A stretch of DNA of 64,000 bases, from the NCBI GenBank assembly GCA_947561395.2, contig OX387187.1, positions 36,437,829 through 36,501,828 on the forward strand. Direction: 5' to 3'. The notes beneath the pieces were generated by a model. The model worked only from the letters and a program-made list of their open reading frames with translations. It was not told the DNA's origin and did no database searches. Below, piece after piece: positions 1 through 12,418 of the stretch. The stretch's first letter is position 1. Every line of letters starts with the position of its first letter. The translations under genes were made by a program, and so were the position numbers. This stretch comes from Buxus sempervirens. Taxonomy: Eukaryota; Streptophyta; Magnoliopsida; Buxales; Buxaceae.

Positions 1-143
1 TCAGGGAAGAGAAGGTATTACATGAACTAGGCTTGTAACTCCCTCAAGCAACGAGGCCTTCTGGGGTAAAACCCAAGAACAAAACCGTGTGGGCTTAGGC
101 CGAAAACGGACAATATCATTGCTTTAGGGGTCGAGCCGTTACA
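1..143 (+). mobile_element. TRIM-type LTR piece, cut by the window edge
   Basis: The stretch ends in GAGCCGTTACA and carries words (GTGTGGGCTTAGGCCGAAAA, GACAATATCATTG) that match, on the opposite strand, the LTRs of the TRIM at 40602-41070. No primer-binding site follows the TACA end, so it is a solo or 3' LTR. Old and incomplete in this window. Confidence 0.5.
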
Positions 144-2669
144 CCAATTTTCCATTCAAATTAAAGACTTTAAAGTTAATTAAAGGTTCTTCCTATAATT
201 TTGGATGTAATTAAGGATCTAATATCTTGAATGGGTTCACACAACATAAGATAAAAACCCACAATTGTGGGTGAGATCATGTCTGACTAAGAATTACAAA
301 GTTGAATTTTTGGTTAACAGACATACATATTTGTTACAGTCCATTTTGATGGAGGATAGTAAATTATCCTAGCATATTGAAACATGATAGCAGTAGGAGT
401 AGAATAAGCAATGATTTAAGAATATAACAGTGAATTTTTATGAAAAAAAATATACAAAACTAAGAAGAAACAGAAAGAACAAGTGAAAATGAAGTCAACA
501 AGCACCTAGGTTGTGCTCTAAAATTGATGCATGATAGCAAACTATCCTAAATAAACAGATGTACAATTGCAATGACAACCAAAACCTTCAGAATTTGTAA
601 GAGTTACGAAATGTAGAAGATGTTTTTCTGACAAAAGACACAAGGGATTAAAAGAACTGAAAAAAATAAGAAACAAGTTACTAATATACACAGGGTTGGA
701 CACAAATCATGCAAATCAAACTCAAAAACTCCAAAATCTGGAAATCATTTAACTCTTAGATCCCATTCAATTGTCAAAGAGCACCCAAAAGGGAGTGTTG
801 TTGGAAAACTAACCCTTTACACAGAATTGAACCTACAATAAAACTAGAATCTATGTTTCTTTTATGATTTCTAGTGACAAATCCTCTTTCACTTGGACAA
901 TTATTGAAATAAAACAAACATACCATTGCTCATTCACGAATTATTCTTCAAATATAATTAAAACTCTCTAATCTTTAGAAAATATTCTTGCTGTTCTTTT
1001 TCAAAACCTTAAAACATGTCAAGGTTTGATTCCCTCAGTGAAAGAACATTCCTTGTATGGGGCAGCTTCAGTCATAGATCAGTCTTCAAGCGAACTTATG
1101 AGGAAAAAGGGTGAGCGGAAGGTTTCTATGTACCAAAATTTGAGAAAAAGGATTCTATGTTAGGAATTCCACGGCAGTTAAGGTTAAGCAATAAGCACTC
1201 AATTTACCCTAGTAAGGGGGAAACAGGCATAGACTTCTTTGTAGCAACACTGAAGATAAACCAAAATTTGGACACTTTGACTCTAAAATCAATAGTAAAA
1301 TCTATGGTTACTTTCTATATTAGTGAGTACTAATCAGATGAACCTTCCATGATTGAATGGCAACACTCCAAATATATGTAAAAGTTTATTCCTCAAGATT
1401 CCTTTACTCACTTTGGCAAGTTAACTAGTACAGCAATAATAGCATTATTTTTTGAAGACTGCAGATAGTTGAGTAGCAAGGAACAAGTATGAATTTGAGA
1501 TCTTAATCCCAACTTTAGACGTGGTTAGCACTTCTAGGTAACTTTCATAGTCAACACAGCAAACAAGTCAAGAGACATTTTCTTCTACTCTTCTATAGTC
1601 ATCAAAATATGTTGCAATCATCAAAACTGAATGCTCACACACTTGCTTAATGTCAATGAGGACAAGTCACACCTTAAACTGCTCTTTCATTTCTTACCAA
1701 GGTTTTTCTCCATGTCCAGATTTGATATCAATTTCTCTTAACTTTCACCACAATAAATACATTAGAAATTTTCTTATACAAGCAGTTAAGATCAGCAGTA
1801 TAAATCCTATACGAACCTAATTAATCAAATACGGTACCCTCATTTAATTTATTTGCATCCAAATTATTCAAATACCTCCACCCAAGCCCTTTTACTAGCA
1901 ACAACTTGTGCCTTCTTTAATGAAAATCATTGGCTTCCATGTGACACATCCAAACCATCTAAAGCCACCTTTATTTTGCAACCTATGAGGTCATTCCTAG
2001 ATTCTCCTAGGTAACTTCACTCCTCATTCCATCACATGTATTATCTTGGCTATGATCATAAGTATGCCAATGTTTTGCTCCAGATACATAAGATTCTTCT
2101 CCATTTGTCTTACTTGGTTTAATAACCATGTTATGAACTTCAACTATAGTTTGGGTAGAATTCTTTGATCACATAGACCTCCAGAAGCAGCCCTTCATTT
2201 GATCATGGTAAACACCCTCTTGCTATGGCTATACACTACACAACAACGTCATATCCTGTTATGGATGATTTATTCAAGATAATGGAGATTTTTAACTTTA
2301 GGAATTTGCTGCTATTTCACAATGTATATGATAACTAGTTTGGCTTCGGATCATCATACAACGTATACAGTAACCAGCAAGGTGAAATATGTGAACTTTC
2401 CTTTAAGCCACTCAAATTAGCAATCGCAAAATTTCATTTCAGAATACAGTTTAAAATTTTAAATGAGTAAGGAATTCACCTAACACAACATGGCAAGTTA
2501 GATATTCAGGGCCATTATTTCCAATAATATGTTCAGAAAATAATGTAACATTAACCAGATGGTTACCATTTCAATTTAAAATGAAGTTGTGCTAGTGAGT
2601 GCCCAACAAATTTGAACTCATCAAACAAAGAACAAATTTTTAACATCAGATATTTCAAATGGATCTTAC
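1..2669 (-). other. PLL1: PLL1 intron 1 (partial)
   Basis: AT-rich sequence following the exon 1 donor. I searched the minus strand for the conserved next PP2C exon (motif around NDRVKGSLKVTRAFGAG) and found nothing, so the intron exceeds 2.6 kb. The only recognisable content is an LTR-like piece at 1-143. Confidence 0.7.
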
Positions 2670-4520
2670 TTCTTCAATGCTCGTACTGTGATCAGTGGAC
2701 AGCTGTAGTGCGGTCAACCACATTACCTGAGCAGGACCCTCACTAACCACATTGTTCAACCTTTCACCAATTGTACTTGACTCCTCCACAATACTCTCCA
2801 TTTCCAGCCTATTAGCTCTCTGATCATTTGGCTCCATACTAGAATCACTAGCTTGCGGTTGATACTGTGCAACAATAGCACGACTATCACCAACATTCAT
2901 CACATACACATCTTCATCCCTCATCAGCACAACCAACAAACAGGAACCCATTAGTGCAAGTTCCGGATTCCGATCAAGAAACTTGTCTGTCAGTTCCAAG
3001 TATGCAAGCTCGGTTACCTCGAGAGCCTGTGATAGAGCCCTTAAAACAGACTCATGATCGACAGGACCCACTTTACGTCTTCTAAAGCTCCCACATGACC
3101 TCTCTTCTGGTCTGTTCTCAGCTTCAACTACTTCAACCTTCTCTTTATCCTCCCAATCGTATCTCCAAGGGAATAACCTCCTGCCCTGACCTTCTTTATG
3201 CCTTGTGAACCCATGTTTCAGCTTCGACAACAATAATGACCGCCTCTTCACAGCAGAACCAGCATTACCAACACGAAGCGCATCATCAACAGAAAATGCA
3301 AAACGATCCGAACCTGAAAGATCCAAACCATCCTCTGTATCATCTTCGGCAAGAAATTGCCAGAGAGGCTTCCTTCTTAATTCTGTCTCCTCTGATTGAA
3401 ATGTCACTCTTTTTACAGACCCACTACTCATAGAAGGAGGATTCATATCTTTATCACCTTCCAACACTTCCTCGCTGTTCTTCGCGGATGGGTCTGTTCC
3501 CTCCACATTTGCGGACTTTCCCAAGACACAATCACTACTTTCCTGCACAACCACTGTGGAACAAGATTCCTCGACATCCCAAAACAACCCTTCTAGCTCT
3601 CTGAAAACAGCTCTGTACAGATTACGCATCAAGAATTCTGGTGCGTCAGGACCATTAAACCCATCATAGATCCCAACAAAGAGCCACCCATGTTCTTCAG
3701 ACACAACGACATGAACCCGGTCCTCGCCGGCCTTCCCATGAGCCCACTGAACGCTATTGTTTTCATTCTTCGCCTCCGAGTCTCCGCCGTATTCGGCGAC
3801 TGTCGGATCCTCTTTCCGGCCGACGAAATTAAGAACCGGCACGACCCAGGGCCGCTTCTTCTCCGAGAAGTTCCGGTTGAACGCCTTCCGAATTCCCGAA
3901 AACCCCTTCCTCCTCTTCTTTTTCACGTAAATGCCACCGAGCGGAGCCGAAAAATGGACTCCACCACCATCAGAACCCGAATTCCCATCAAGCGGCCCAG
4001 AAACCGCCCCCCGCTCAATCGGACCGGACATGAAGAACCCACGCTCGATCGGCCCGGACGCGTCGCCGACGGCGCCGCCGCCACCACCACCACTACCACC
4101 TCGTGGAACCGGCTGCAGCGGCAGAGCACTGAAAGAGGAAGTACTCGCGAAGCCATTAATGACACTGGACTTGTTACTCCCAACACATTCAATGGCATCA
4201 TCGTAAATATCGTCGAGCTGGAGGACAGTCCGGGGAGTGGAGGTGTTGGCACTGACGGAAGCACCGGAGATGGACTTGAAGGCGGCTTCGGCGAAACCCG
4301 GTCTCGCTTTCGGGGCGGGTTCGTGAGAGGGCGAGAGACGGAGGGATTGGGAGGGAGAGAGGCGGTCGGAGTGAGAAGGAGAGAGAAAGCGAGCCGAGGA
4401 ACGAACGTAGCAGAAGGAGTGGCCTAGGGTTTCGTCCAACGGCTCCAAAATCAAATCCGCCGGCTGGTTCTGTTTCGGCGGTCTGAAGCAGGGGAAGAGG
4501 CGCGAGAATCCGCTTCCCAT
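2670..4520 (-). CDS. PLL1: POLTERGEIST-like protein phosphatase 2C, exon 1 (partial gene)
   Basis: First exon, 617 codons, of a plant PP2C of the POL/PLL clade (PP2C29 type). In Arabidopsis these membrane-associated phosphatases act downstream of CLV/CLE receptor kinases in meristem and vascular stem-cell control. The protein begins MGSGFSRLFPCF, fitting N-myristoylation at Gly2 and an acylated Cys; EPLDETLGHSFCYV lies near residues 26-39, ISGASVSAN at 84-92 and LQLDDIYDDA at 100-109, as in PLL1. A Gly/Ser linker with repeated SGPIERG/SGPLD follows. The catalytic half starts with QWAHGKAGEDRV (258-269), the metal-binding Asp-Gly of YDGFNGP (286-287), then GSCLLVVLM and NVGDSRAIV. The exon stops after STDHSTSIEE at a GTAAGA donor in phase 0. 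About 160 residues including the last metal ligands should lie in exons left of base 1, since none is found in 1-2669. The ATG at 4518-4520 fits the family start. Confidence 0.93.
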
Positions 4521-4525
4521 CACAT
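4520..4525 (-). promoter_or_regulatory. Start-stop mini-uORF overlapping the PLL1 start codon
   Basis: On the minus strand the sequence reads ATGTGATGGGA. An ATG followed at once by TGA (4525 to 4520) shares its final A with the main ATG (4520-4518). A longer upstream frame starting at 4756 ends at the same TGA. If the transcript starts upstream of 4525, ribosomes initiating here would stop one base from the real start, which could damp or make conditional the translation of PLL1. The arrangement is seen directly; the regulatory role is inference. Confidence 0.5.
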
Positions 4526-6047
4526 TTGATTGGATTGGTGGTTTTGGAAGCTCTTCCAGTCCCCGGAAATCGGTCGCCGGAGAAAACGAAGAATCAGAAA
4601 CACAGAATCACAGATTGACAGAAGAGAGAGAGACTGGTTTTGTTTTATATATTTGTTTCGTTTTTTTATTCGAAATTTTCTCGAGGAGGTGAAGAAAAAA
4701 AGAGCGAAGACTTCACGTACTGCGATGGTTTGGCTATTAACACGTTGGGAGTCCAAGTCAGCATTATTGTTCCCGTTTTGGGGCTATGATTTTATGGATT
4801 GACGAGCGTGTCCTGACAAAGGAGTCAACGAGGGAACAGGTGTTGGGTGGTGATAGGACTCAGAAGTCATTATCGTTTACTGTTTTGAATGTGGAAGGAG
4901 TGTTTTTGTCATTTTGTTTTTGTTTTGATTTCCCGGGCCTCGTTGTAGAACCCCCGAGTTCGAGCTTCCTGCATCTTCGAGTCGTTGACCGGGTAGCACA
5001 TTTTCTGACCATTTTACCCTTTACGGAAAAATAATTTTTTTAAACAAAAAACACTTTATTGAAATTTTTATATAAGTTATAGAATTTGAAACCGAATATA
5101 TTTTATGAAATTTGTATCCAAATCAGAAAATAAGGTTAAAAAATCCTATTAAATAAGTTTATTTTTACCATAAATCTATTAATACTAAATTAATTCTAAA
5201 ATTATTATGCTTTTACAAAATATAATAGTTTAACGAAGCTATCTTTAAAGGGTTTTTAATGCATATATACCCCTATGTGTTATTATCATTAGAAATCCCT
5301 TTTATTATTATTATATTAAAAAGGTTTGTTGGGTTATTGGGTTTATATTTTCAATCCATTTATAAAAGAACATTATAAATATAAAAAAAATAAAGTAAAG
5401 GGTATTTTTGTCATTATGAAATTAGATCAAAGGATCCTTTTTATGGAGGCCCAATGCAAAACAAAAGAAGTAGTTTTTTTCTTCTTTTTGGTTTTGAATT
5501 TTTGGACTTTGTTCCGGGGGGAGATAGGTCATTGTGGGAGGGATTCGATGCCACGTGGGCCGACAAGATGGAAGACTAAGTGAGGGATCCAACGGTCCAG
5601 ATCTGGGGGGACTGCAACGTAGATTCGAGGAGTCAAAGGGACAGGGATCGGCCTTTTCAATTTCAGCTTTTAATAATAATAAAAAAAAAGTAACTTTTTT
5701 TTAAATTTATATAATAATTAAGAAATAATTAACAAAAAGGACTTATCAGGAGTTTTGTTCGTGTTCGCAGAAGTCGCATTTAAAAAAAAAGGGATTTCTG
5801 TCACTTTGTCAAACTCGCCTTTAATTATCGTCGAAAAAAGAGAAGAAACAAATTTCTTTTTTCTAAAAATAAATAAATAAATATTTTTTTAAGAGAGAGA
5901 AAAAGAGGCGCGAAGAAGAGAGAGAAAGAAAGGGAACAGAACCACTGCAAGTCAAAGAGGTGGTTGGTTTGGTGCGCGAAGTCTCAGCGCAAAACGACAA
6001 CTGCATCAAGTGTCAGCTGTGAGCTGTCACGTGCATTACGTTTTGCG

Positions 6048-6080
6048 CCCCCCCCCCCCCCCCTCTCTCTCTCTCTCTCT
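6048..6080. repeat. Poly-C followed by (CT)n
   Basis: Sixteen C residues run directly into a CT dinucleotide tract. A homopyrimidine run of this kind is prone to slippage and sequencing error. Confidence 0.85.
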
Positions 6081-6564
6081 AGTTTTATTTCAAACAGAGG
6101 TTCATTCTCTCTCTACTAGGTTCTGCTCTACGTTAACGAGCCGAATTAGGAACTCGGCTCGGCTGGCCATTAGTCATTAGCCGACTCTCATCTCAATTCT
6201 TAAAAAAAAAAAAATCAAAATAAATAAGAAAGTAGGGGGTGTAATAAGGTTAAATTTGAATCTATTACTACTAGCAGGTGCACGCGCAATGCTGTATGTA
6301 AAGAGAGAGGGCGAACAGTTTTGCAACCGTTCAAATTTTAAATGAATAAATAGAGTTTTAACTATTTTAACCATACACTAATTATGTCTTAACAACAAAC
6401 GGTAAGGATTTTTTGAGAAAGTCGTGCATAGTTGTTGGCACAATTCCCAAAGGCCCGATTCTTATTATAATAGTACATAGATATAGATAGAAGTATAGGT
6501 AATTTAAAGAGAAAGTCAAAGATTCTAGAATGTCCATTAATTTCCTAAAAACACCCCTCTTAAT

Positions 6565-6720
6565 CACTGAGACCGTTTCCTCTGGTACCACTCGATGGTG
6601 CCGCACGTGAAATGGATGTACACATGCCTCGTTTTAATAAGGGGGCAACACATCCCAAAACACATCCTAACCGGTGGCATAACGATACCATCAAATTCTT
6701 GGACTAGAAGAAATGCGTTC
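6565..6720 (+). repeat. Dispersed repeat copy A (related to 10695-10850)
   Basis: Shares ordered words with the segment at 10695-10850: GAGACC, CTCTGGT-CCACTC, ACGTGAAATG, AATAAGGGGGC, ACATCCCAAAACACATCC and CTAGAAGAAAT. No termini or target-site duplication could be set. Probably part of the same foldback family as 10874-11009. Confidence 0.5.
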
Positions 6721-9700
6721 GTAATTTTCATATATAGGATTTAAGTTTCATAGATACATATATATATACAATATTATACATGCTACCCTAGTTTTGAGAA
6801 GTTGCAACATTCCCGCATGTTGTAAGAGTTTTGATCTTGGGTAATGGAAACAAAGGCTAAGAAACCCATCATTAAGATAACTAGCAAGGTACATGTGTAG
6901 TATTGTACGTCATGGGAGAAAACAGTTGCATAATTGATCATTGAGTTTCAGGAAGATTGAGGCATTTTTTTTACCATTGTAACCTTTTGTTAATATATCT
7001 TTACGATGGTGTGTATGGAATGTTATGAAAAGTCTTGCACTTTGATTGGCGTCAATCCCAAAGGGGCATCTTGCGTTATATAGTATAGATATTGAGATGA
7101 AAAAGTAAATTTGTTTTTCATCTCACTCTCGAGGTTGATAAATTCCAAGAACGAAGAAACTACATAATTTCTCGCTATCCAAACATAGCCTAAGGTATTG
7201 CTTATAATAAAGATGTATGTGATGTAATGACTACTTTTAATTATGTAATTTTAAAAAAAATTAACCAATTTGGTAAGATTTTTTTTGGAGCTATCTTAGT
7301 TTGGCTAGATTGATCTCTATTTAGAATGTATAATAATAGTAAATCAATGTATAAAAATGTGATCATTTTTGCAAACGGATGAATTTGTGTTTTGTACAAA
7401 ATTATGAGCATGGATGATCAAATGATTTTACCACAACATAAAAATGATCATAACTCAATGTAGGTGCTATCAAAGTAAGGTTTTCAAAAGGTAGATTAGC
7501 AGGAAAAAAAAATTAAATTTTGTCACTTTTTCATATAAAAGACTAAATGATTCAAACTTCTTTTCATGCTTTAACAAAAGGTTATTTATCATCACATTAA
7601 GTGACAAATCCTAATCTTTATTACAATATAAAATAATCTAAATGTCTTCAAATTGACACTTCTAAAATCTACTACTAGAGGAAAACATAATATAGGTTAA
7701 TGGAACTTCATTACATAAAGGTGCCTTGGATGTCATCTCCAACCTAGGGGAATCTTGCAGGCTAGGAGCTCTCAATGGGGACATGCCCAGCATCAAGGTA
7801 TATACATTCAAAATGGCTATTTGAGATTACTGAATTCTAACATTTGGACTCAAAGCTTCTACTGGTTGCAAAAATCTGAGAAGCTTCATGCTTGTTCTTT
7901 TATGTGGGGTTCCAACCTAAAAAAAAAAAAACCTAATACATGACTATTAATTCTTAGATTGGTACCCTGGTTTATTAGATTATCTAGCTGGGGCAATATA
8001 AAAAAGAAAGCATTTAGTTGTCTTGTCATCCCTTTCTCTTGGATCAATCTCTTATATTCAAACTTTCACTATTAGCCTGATTCCTTTAAGTACTTTCTTC
8101 TTTCCTTGTATTCAAGTCAACTCTATCTTTAGATTTTTCTTTTAGCATGCCTTTGACAAAATTTTCAATTATAAAGGAAGTGGTTGATGGTTGTTTACCC
8201 TCTCCTCTTGGACTTTCCTTCTTCAACTAGTGTTACCCAAAAAAGCTCATCTTGCTTTTATCAAGTATTCTACCTATAAACAAGAAGAGATTATTAATAA
8301 GTCAATATTGTTGCTAATTCCTTCCTTAATTGCTCCTTCTTACATTAAATTTTTTTTTTAAAAATTTCCCGTAACGCGGAACCTACCTTAGACAGTTGGA
8401 CCCACTCCCAGAGAAACCCTGGATACATGAACCTACCCGCAAGGCCAATGTATCAGATTATGCAAAACCTAAGTATTTTTCTTTTAGTCAAATGATAAAG
8501 TAGATGAACCCCTTGGCTAAACCTAAGCCAAGATCTAAATTGTCTCTTACCTCATTCTCATTATCCTTGCAGAGATTAACAAGTTCATATTTTATATATT
8601 TAATCCATTCAATGGAACCCATCAAATGATGTGTTGATGTTTGCATGTGTACCCAATTTTCTGGTTAACCAACTTGATCAAAACCAAGGATCCCTTATAT
8701 GTATCTTAAGCCCAAAATCCTTCCTTTTCCAATATAATTAGAGGAAGCACGTGTACTCCTGCATGTATTCATTAGCTTTCTCTGGGACAAGAGTCTTTTT
8801 AGGGATTTTGAAAGACTATGTATGGCAATAAAAAAGACATGCCAGAATCTGAAAAATATTTCTAAGATTATGCTTTACTAATAGTAGTATAGATTAACAC
8901 CCACAAGACTTAGCTTGACTTAGTTACCTTCTTGGGCCTGAAGAACCCAACCCTAGTCAAGTCTAAATCCACCAAGCTTTCATGACTCCAAACTTGGCCT
9001 GATGAGCCTAAGTAGCCGGCTATGCTCTTCTTGACTAGGCTCCATTACAGCCCTTCTCGAAACCCTCTCTCCTATTCAAAAGTGCCATGTGTTATAAAAC
9101 CAATAACTGTGTTTGTTTGTACTTGTTTAGTGGGAGATGATGGAAATCAAGAAGATTAAAAAGAAGACCCTATCTGATTTGATGTGAAAACTCAGTTAAA
9201 GATCAGTGTGGTTGTTTGGACTTTTTGAGTTGTGTGATGGACCCATGTTCCAATCACCAGTCAACCCATGGATGACAGGACCCCATCAGATTTTGGTCCC
9301 CTTCCATTCTAATTTTTTCAATCAAATTGACTATAACCACCTTCATCATTTCTGTATATAAGACACCTTTCATTCACAAATAGGGTTTTGGAAAACCCAA
9401 ACCTGCGCAAATACCAAACTCTAATCCGGCCCTATAAGGTTGGTAACAAAACGGGTTGGGGTTGACCCGGTGACCCGGTTGTATTAAAAAATTTGTTAAA
9501 AAAATATTATAAATATAATATATCAATTTATAATAATATGTTTCTTTATTACTAATATATCAATTAATAATATTTGAAACATCAATTAGTAATATGTTTC
9601 TTCATTAAATATACATTGTCAAGGTGTGAGTTGGTGGTCCACTCAATTGAAGTTAAAAGCGTACGTTGTATTGTCAGAGAGTGTTAGTTACTTGCCGTCA

Positions 9701-9796
9701 ACGGAAGGCAAGGGAACTACGATTACTCCCCTTCCTGGTATTGCACGTTCCACCGGTCAAATTGAAGAACTGAATGCCTTGAATATTCTAGAGATC

Positions 9797-10187
9797 GTTT
9801 GGTGGGGTTTCTAGATTCTGGATTCTATCATAATCCAAAAACCAAGGTCCATTAAGTTGTTTGGCAGGATTTTGAAAGTTTGATTTTATAAGCAGATGCT
9901 AAAATCTACCCAAAAATCACAATTCTCTTTTTATGGGTTTCTATAGATTTTGATACTTAAAAGGTGGTGGGTCCCACTTGAACACAAATATTAAAGAGTT
10001 GTTAATGGTGGTGGGTCCCACTTGCGTACTAAGAAGCTATTAATGGTTGTGGGTCCGACTTAAACAATGTGCTAAAATCCAAAGTATCCAAACAAAATTT
10101 TGGATTTCTAATAATGAGCATTTACAATCTTGATTTTCAAAATCCAAATTATTATCTAGAATCCACAGTTTAAAAGCCATATTAAAC
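9797..10187. mobile_element. MITE-like element with imperfect terminal inverted repeats
   Basis: The left end (GTTTGGTGGGGTTTCTAGAT) and the reverse complement of the right end (GTTTAATATGGCTTTTAAAC) align and continue into a shared TGGATTCTA; about 22 of 31 positions agree. Inside, 9963-10065 holds three imperfect units of about 42 bases built on GGTGGTGGGTCCCACTT. No coding capacity. The target-site duplication is unclear, so the superfamily (hAT or Harbinger) is not set. Confidence 0.5.
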
Positions 10188-10694
10188 GATTGTTTGGGAC
10201 TTCAAAGAAAAGGGAATTTTTCTTAAAAGGTGAGAAAATACAAAGGATAACATAACGCTGTAGAAATGTACCATATGTGAGCATTAAAAGGTTATCTAGG
10301 AAAAAATTTATTTTTTCTAACTAAGCTCATGTACAAGACAGTTATGCCTCATTTGGCATTCATTTTGTATTGGAAATGCCCCAAATGAGTTTACACCAAT
10401 TGAAGAAAGGTTAGATTTGATGTTTAGTGAAGGATGATTGACTCTTGTAGATCTTATAAATATTATAAGTTTGCTATTGTTTTAACTATAAATGACAAGT
10501 TTGTCCTTGTTAAATAAAAAAAATCTTTTAAACAAGTTCAAGTATATCCTTAAAAACTTACAGATATTACAAGTATACCACCGCACTTTTGTAAAACTCA
10601 TCTTGAAAATCCAGAAAAAATGGGTGTTCCGATGATCTTGGATTGTAGTGTATTTTTTAAACCTCATTTCCAAAATAGAACCAAACACCTATTT

Positions 10695-11040
10695 AACGAG
10701 ACCATTTCATCTGGTGCCACTCAGTGGTACCAACGTGAAATGTGCAAATGGATGCCCCTTTTCAATAGGGGGCCCACACCCCCCAAATACATCCCAAACA
10801 GTGATCTTACTGAACCATCGGATTTTGGCTCTAGAAGAAATACATCCCCATTTAACCTACAAACTCGAGATGGTTTCCTCTCCTGCGTTTCATGATACCA
10901 TCCATGAAATGCACGGATGAAATTATGTTTTGGGATGTGGGCCCCCTATTGACATGAGCATGCTGTCCGTGCATTTCATGGATGGTACAATGAAACGCAG
11001 GAGAGGAAATGCATATTCTATCCCCCTAGTTCCCAAAAAG
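10695..11040. mobile_element. Foldback (MITE-like) element
   Basis: Bases 10874-10917 and 10966-11009 are inverted repeats, 42 of 44 positions complementary, with a 48-base loop. The loop word GGGATGTGGGCCCCCTATT is complementary to a second segment at about 10767-10800, so the whole unit folds into nested stems. The left flank repeats the unit seen at 6565-6720. It has no open reading frame of note. Confidence 0.6.
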
Positions 11041-11311
11041 AATGCCAAATGACAACTTACTAATTATAAGGGGATTTTGGAGTCATTCAAATTTTAAAAG
11101 GGTTATTCTTAGGAAAACGACTATTAAGCTAGAATCTTTGAGATTCCCTTTATACAATAATATAAATATATCTATATGTATGTATGTGTCTATATATGAA
11201 TATATACACTTGAAAAAATATTTAGATAACTACAATTATCTAGATGGCCTGTTAAATACAAGTGAAGGTATTCCTTAGATTGCACACTTGCGCGTTCCAA
11301 GTTCAAATGAA

Positions 11312-11542
11312 TGATTGGCCTAGTGGTCAAGGCTTGGAGCCTTGGGGGTGTGCTCTCTCCAACTCCAAGGTCACAGGTTCAAAACTTCTTGGGTGTTATC
11401 AATTCTTTGGGACTACCTACATAAGGTCTATGGGCCTTTGACTTAACCAGGCCATGTGGGTTGCAGGGTCTTGCATGGGCCCTCAGGGATTAGTCGGTTG
11501 AGCGTAAGCGGGCCCGGATACCCTGAATTCCAAAAAAAAAAA
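11312..11542 (+). mobile_element. tRNA-derived SINE, full copy with target-site duplication
   Basis: The 5' end has polymerase III-like promoter boxes: A box TGGCCTAGTGGTCAAGG (11316-11332) and B box GGTTCAAAACT (11376-11386). The 3' end is GGGATTAGTCGGTTGAGCG... followed by poly-A, resembling Au-type plant SINEs. A 13-base direct repeat AAGTTCAAATGAA flanks it (11299-11311 and 11543-11555), marking a target-site duplication. A second, truncated copy of the same family lies at about 53515-53575. The Au-like label is tentative. Confidence 0.8.
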
Positions 11543-11984
11543 AAGTTCAAATGAAAGATCTACGCTAGTCATAATATTGTTTCATGTTTCATAAAAAGTT
11601 GTCCTTAACTAAAAAGAAAAATTGGTTTAATGGGCAAACTGAGCCCTATGAGATTAACTAGAGTTTCTTTTAACCTACCAGCACTTTATCAGATTATGGC
11701 TTAAGGTTTTTAACAAATAAGTTGATTCTAGGTGAACTCAAATTCAAGAAGTTGGTTTTGGGTTATGCTCCTTGGCCTGTTGAATATACACATTAAAGTT
11801 TATTTTGCCACACGTATATATATTAACCTTAGGTAGCATACTTAATTTCAACCTAAATATAATTTTCATGTTACATTAATTAAAGATCTCACCTAGAAAA
11901 GAGAGGTGTATTTCTTTGTATAAAATTAAAAAAAAACCCAAAACCGAACCAAATCAGATTGACAACCCATCACTCAAAAACCAG

Positions 11985-12014
11985 ACCAAACATATATATA
12001 TATATATGTTTGGT
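11985..12014. repeat. 30-base perfect palindrome with AT core
   Basis: ACCAAACATATATAT and its exact reverse complement abut. It sits between GGTTCGG-type words that resemble degenerate hAT subterminal repeats, so it may be the centre of a small decayed element. Confidence 0.75.
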
Positions 12015-12353
12015 TCGGTTCGGTTCATCTTAGTAAAGCATATTTTTAAGCCGGTTTCGGTTCAGTTCATAAAATCCAGAATCCCACCTTTGATAGGAAG
12101 ATGTAAAGGAAAGCTGATGTTACAATTGGCCTCTGTTGTCTCCAGGGAAAAGTTACTGCATGCATTGTTATTGTTGACTCGAGACTACTCCTTGCAATTG
12201 CTTCTTAGCGTCCCTAAATTAAAGTGATTCCTCAGCTTATAGGCAATTCTAATAAGCAAACACTATTCTACTGAAAGCTCTCGTGTCATTTTGCCAAAAA
12301 CTGTTGTACTTTTACCCTTATCATTCATTATATGATACACATTTTTCTACTTC

Positions 12354-12418
12354 TTTATCATTGGATTCGAAGCACTTCTTTTTTTTTTTTTTTTATCATT
12401 GGATTCGAAGCACTTCTT
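12354..12418. repeat. 27-base direct repeat flanking a poly-T tract
   Basis: TTTATCATTGGATTCGAAGC plus ACTTCTT occurs at 12354-12380 and again, identical, at 12392-12418, with only eleven T residues between. This could be a target-site duplication around an almost bodiless retroposon (minus-strand poly-A only) or a simple tandem duplication. Confidence 0.7.

Noticed and set aside
3205-4427. Several open frames on the plus strand opposite PLL1 exon 1
   Set aside because: They are low-complexity Pro/Arg/Ser translations opposite a well-conserved exon, with no splice or start context; shadows of the PLL1 frame.
9626-9814. 62-codon plus-strand frame ending in the MITE-like element
   Set aside because: No recognisable domain, no splice sites, and its 3' end is formed by repeat DNA. 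Probably chance or an old transposon piece.
11310-11390. tRNA-like promoter boxes that could suggest a tRNA gene
   Set aside because: No cloverleaf can be folded and poly-A plus target-site duplication show it is a SINE.
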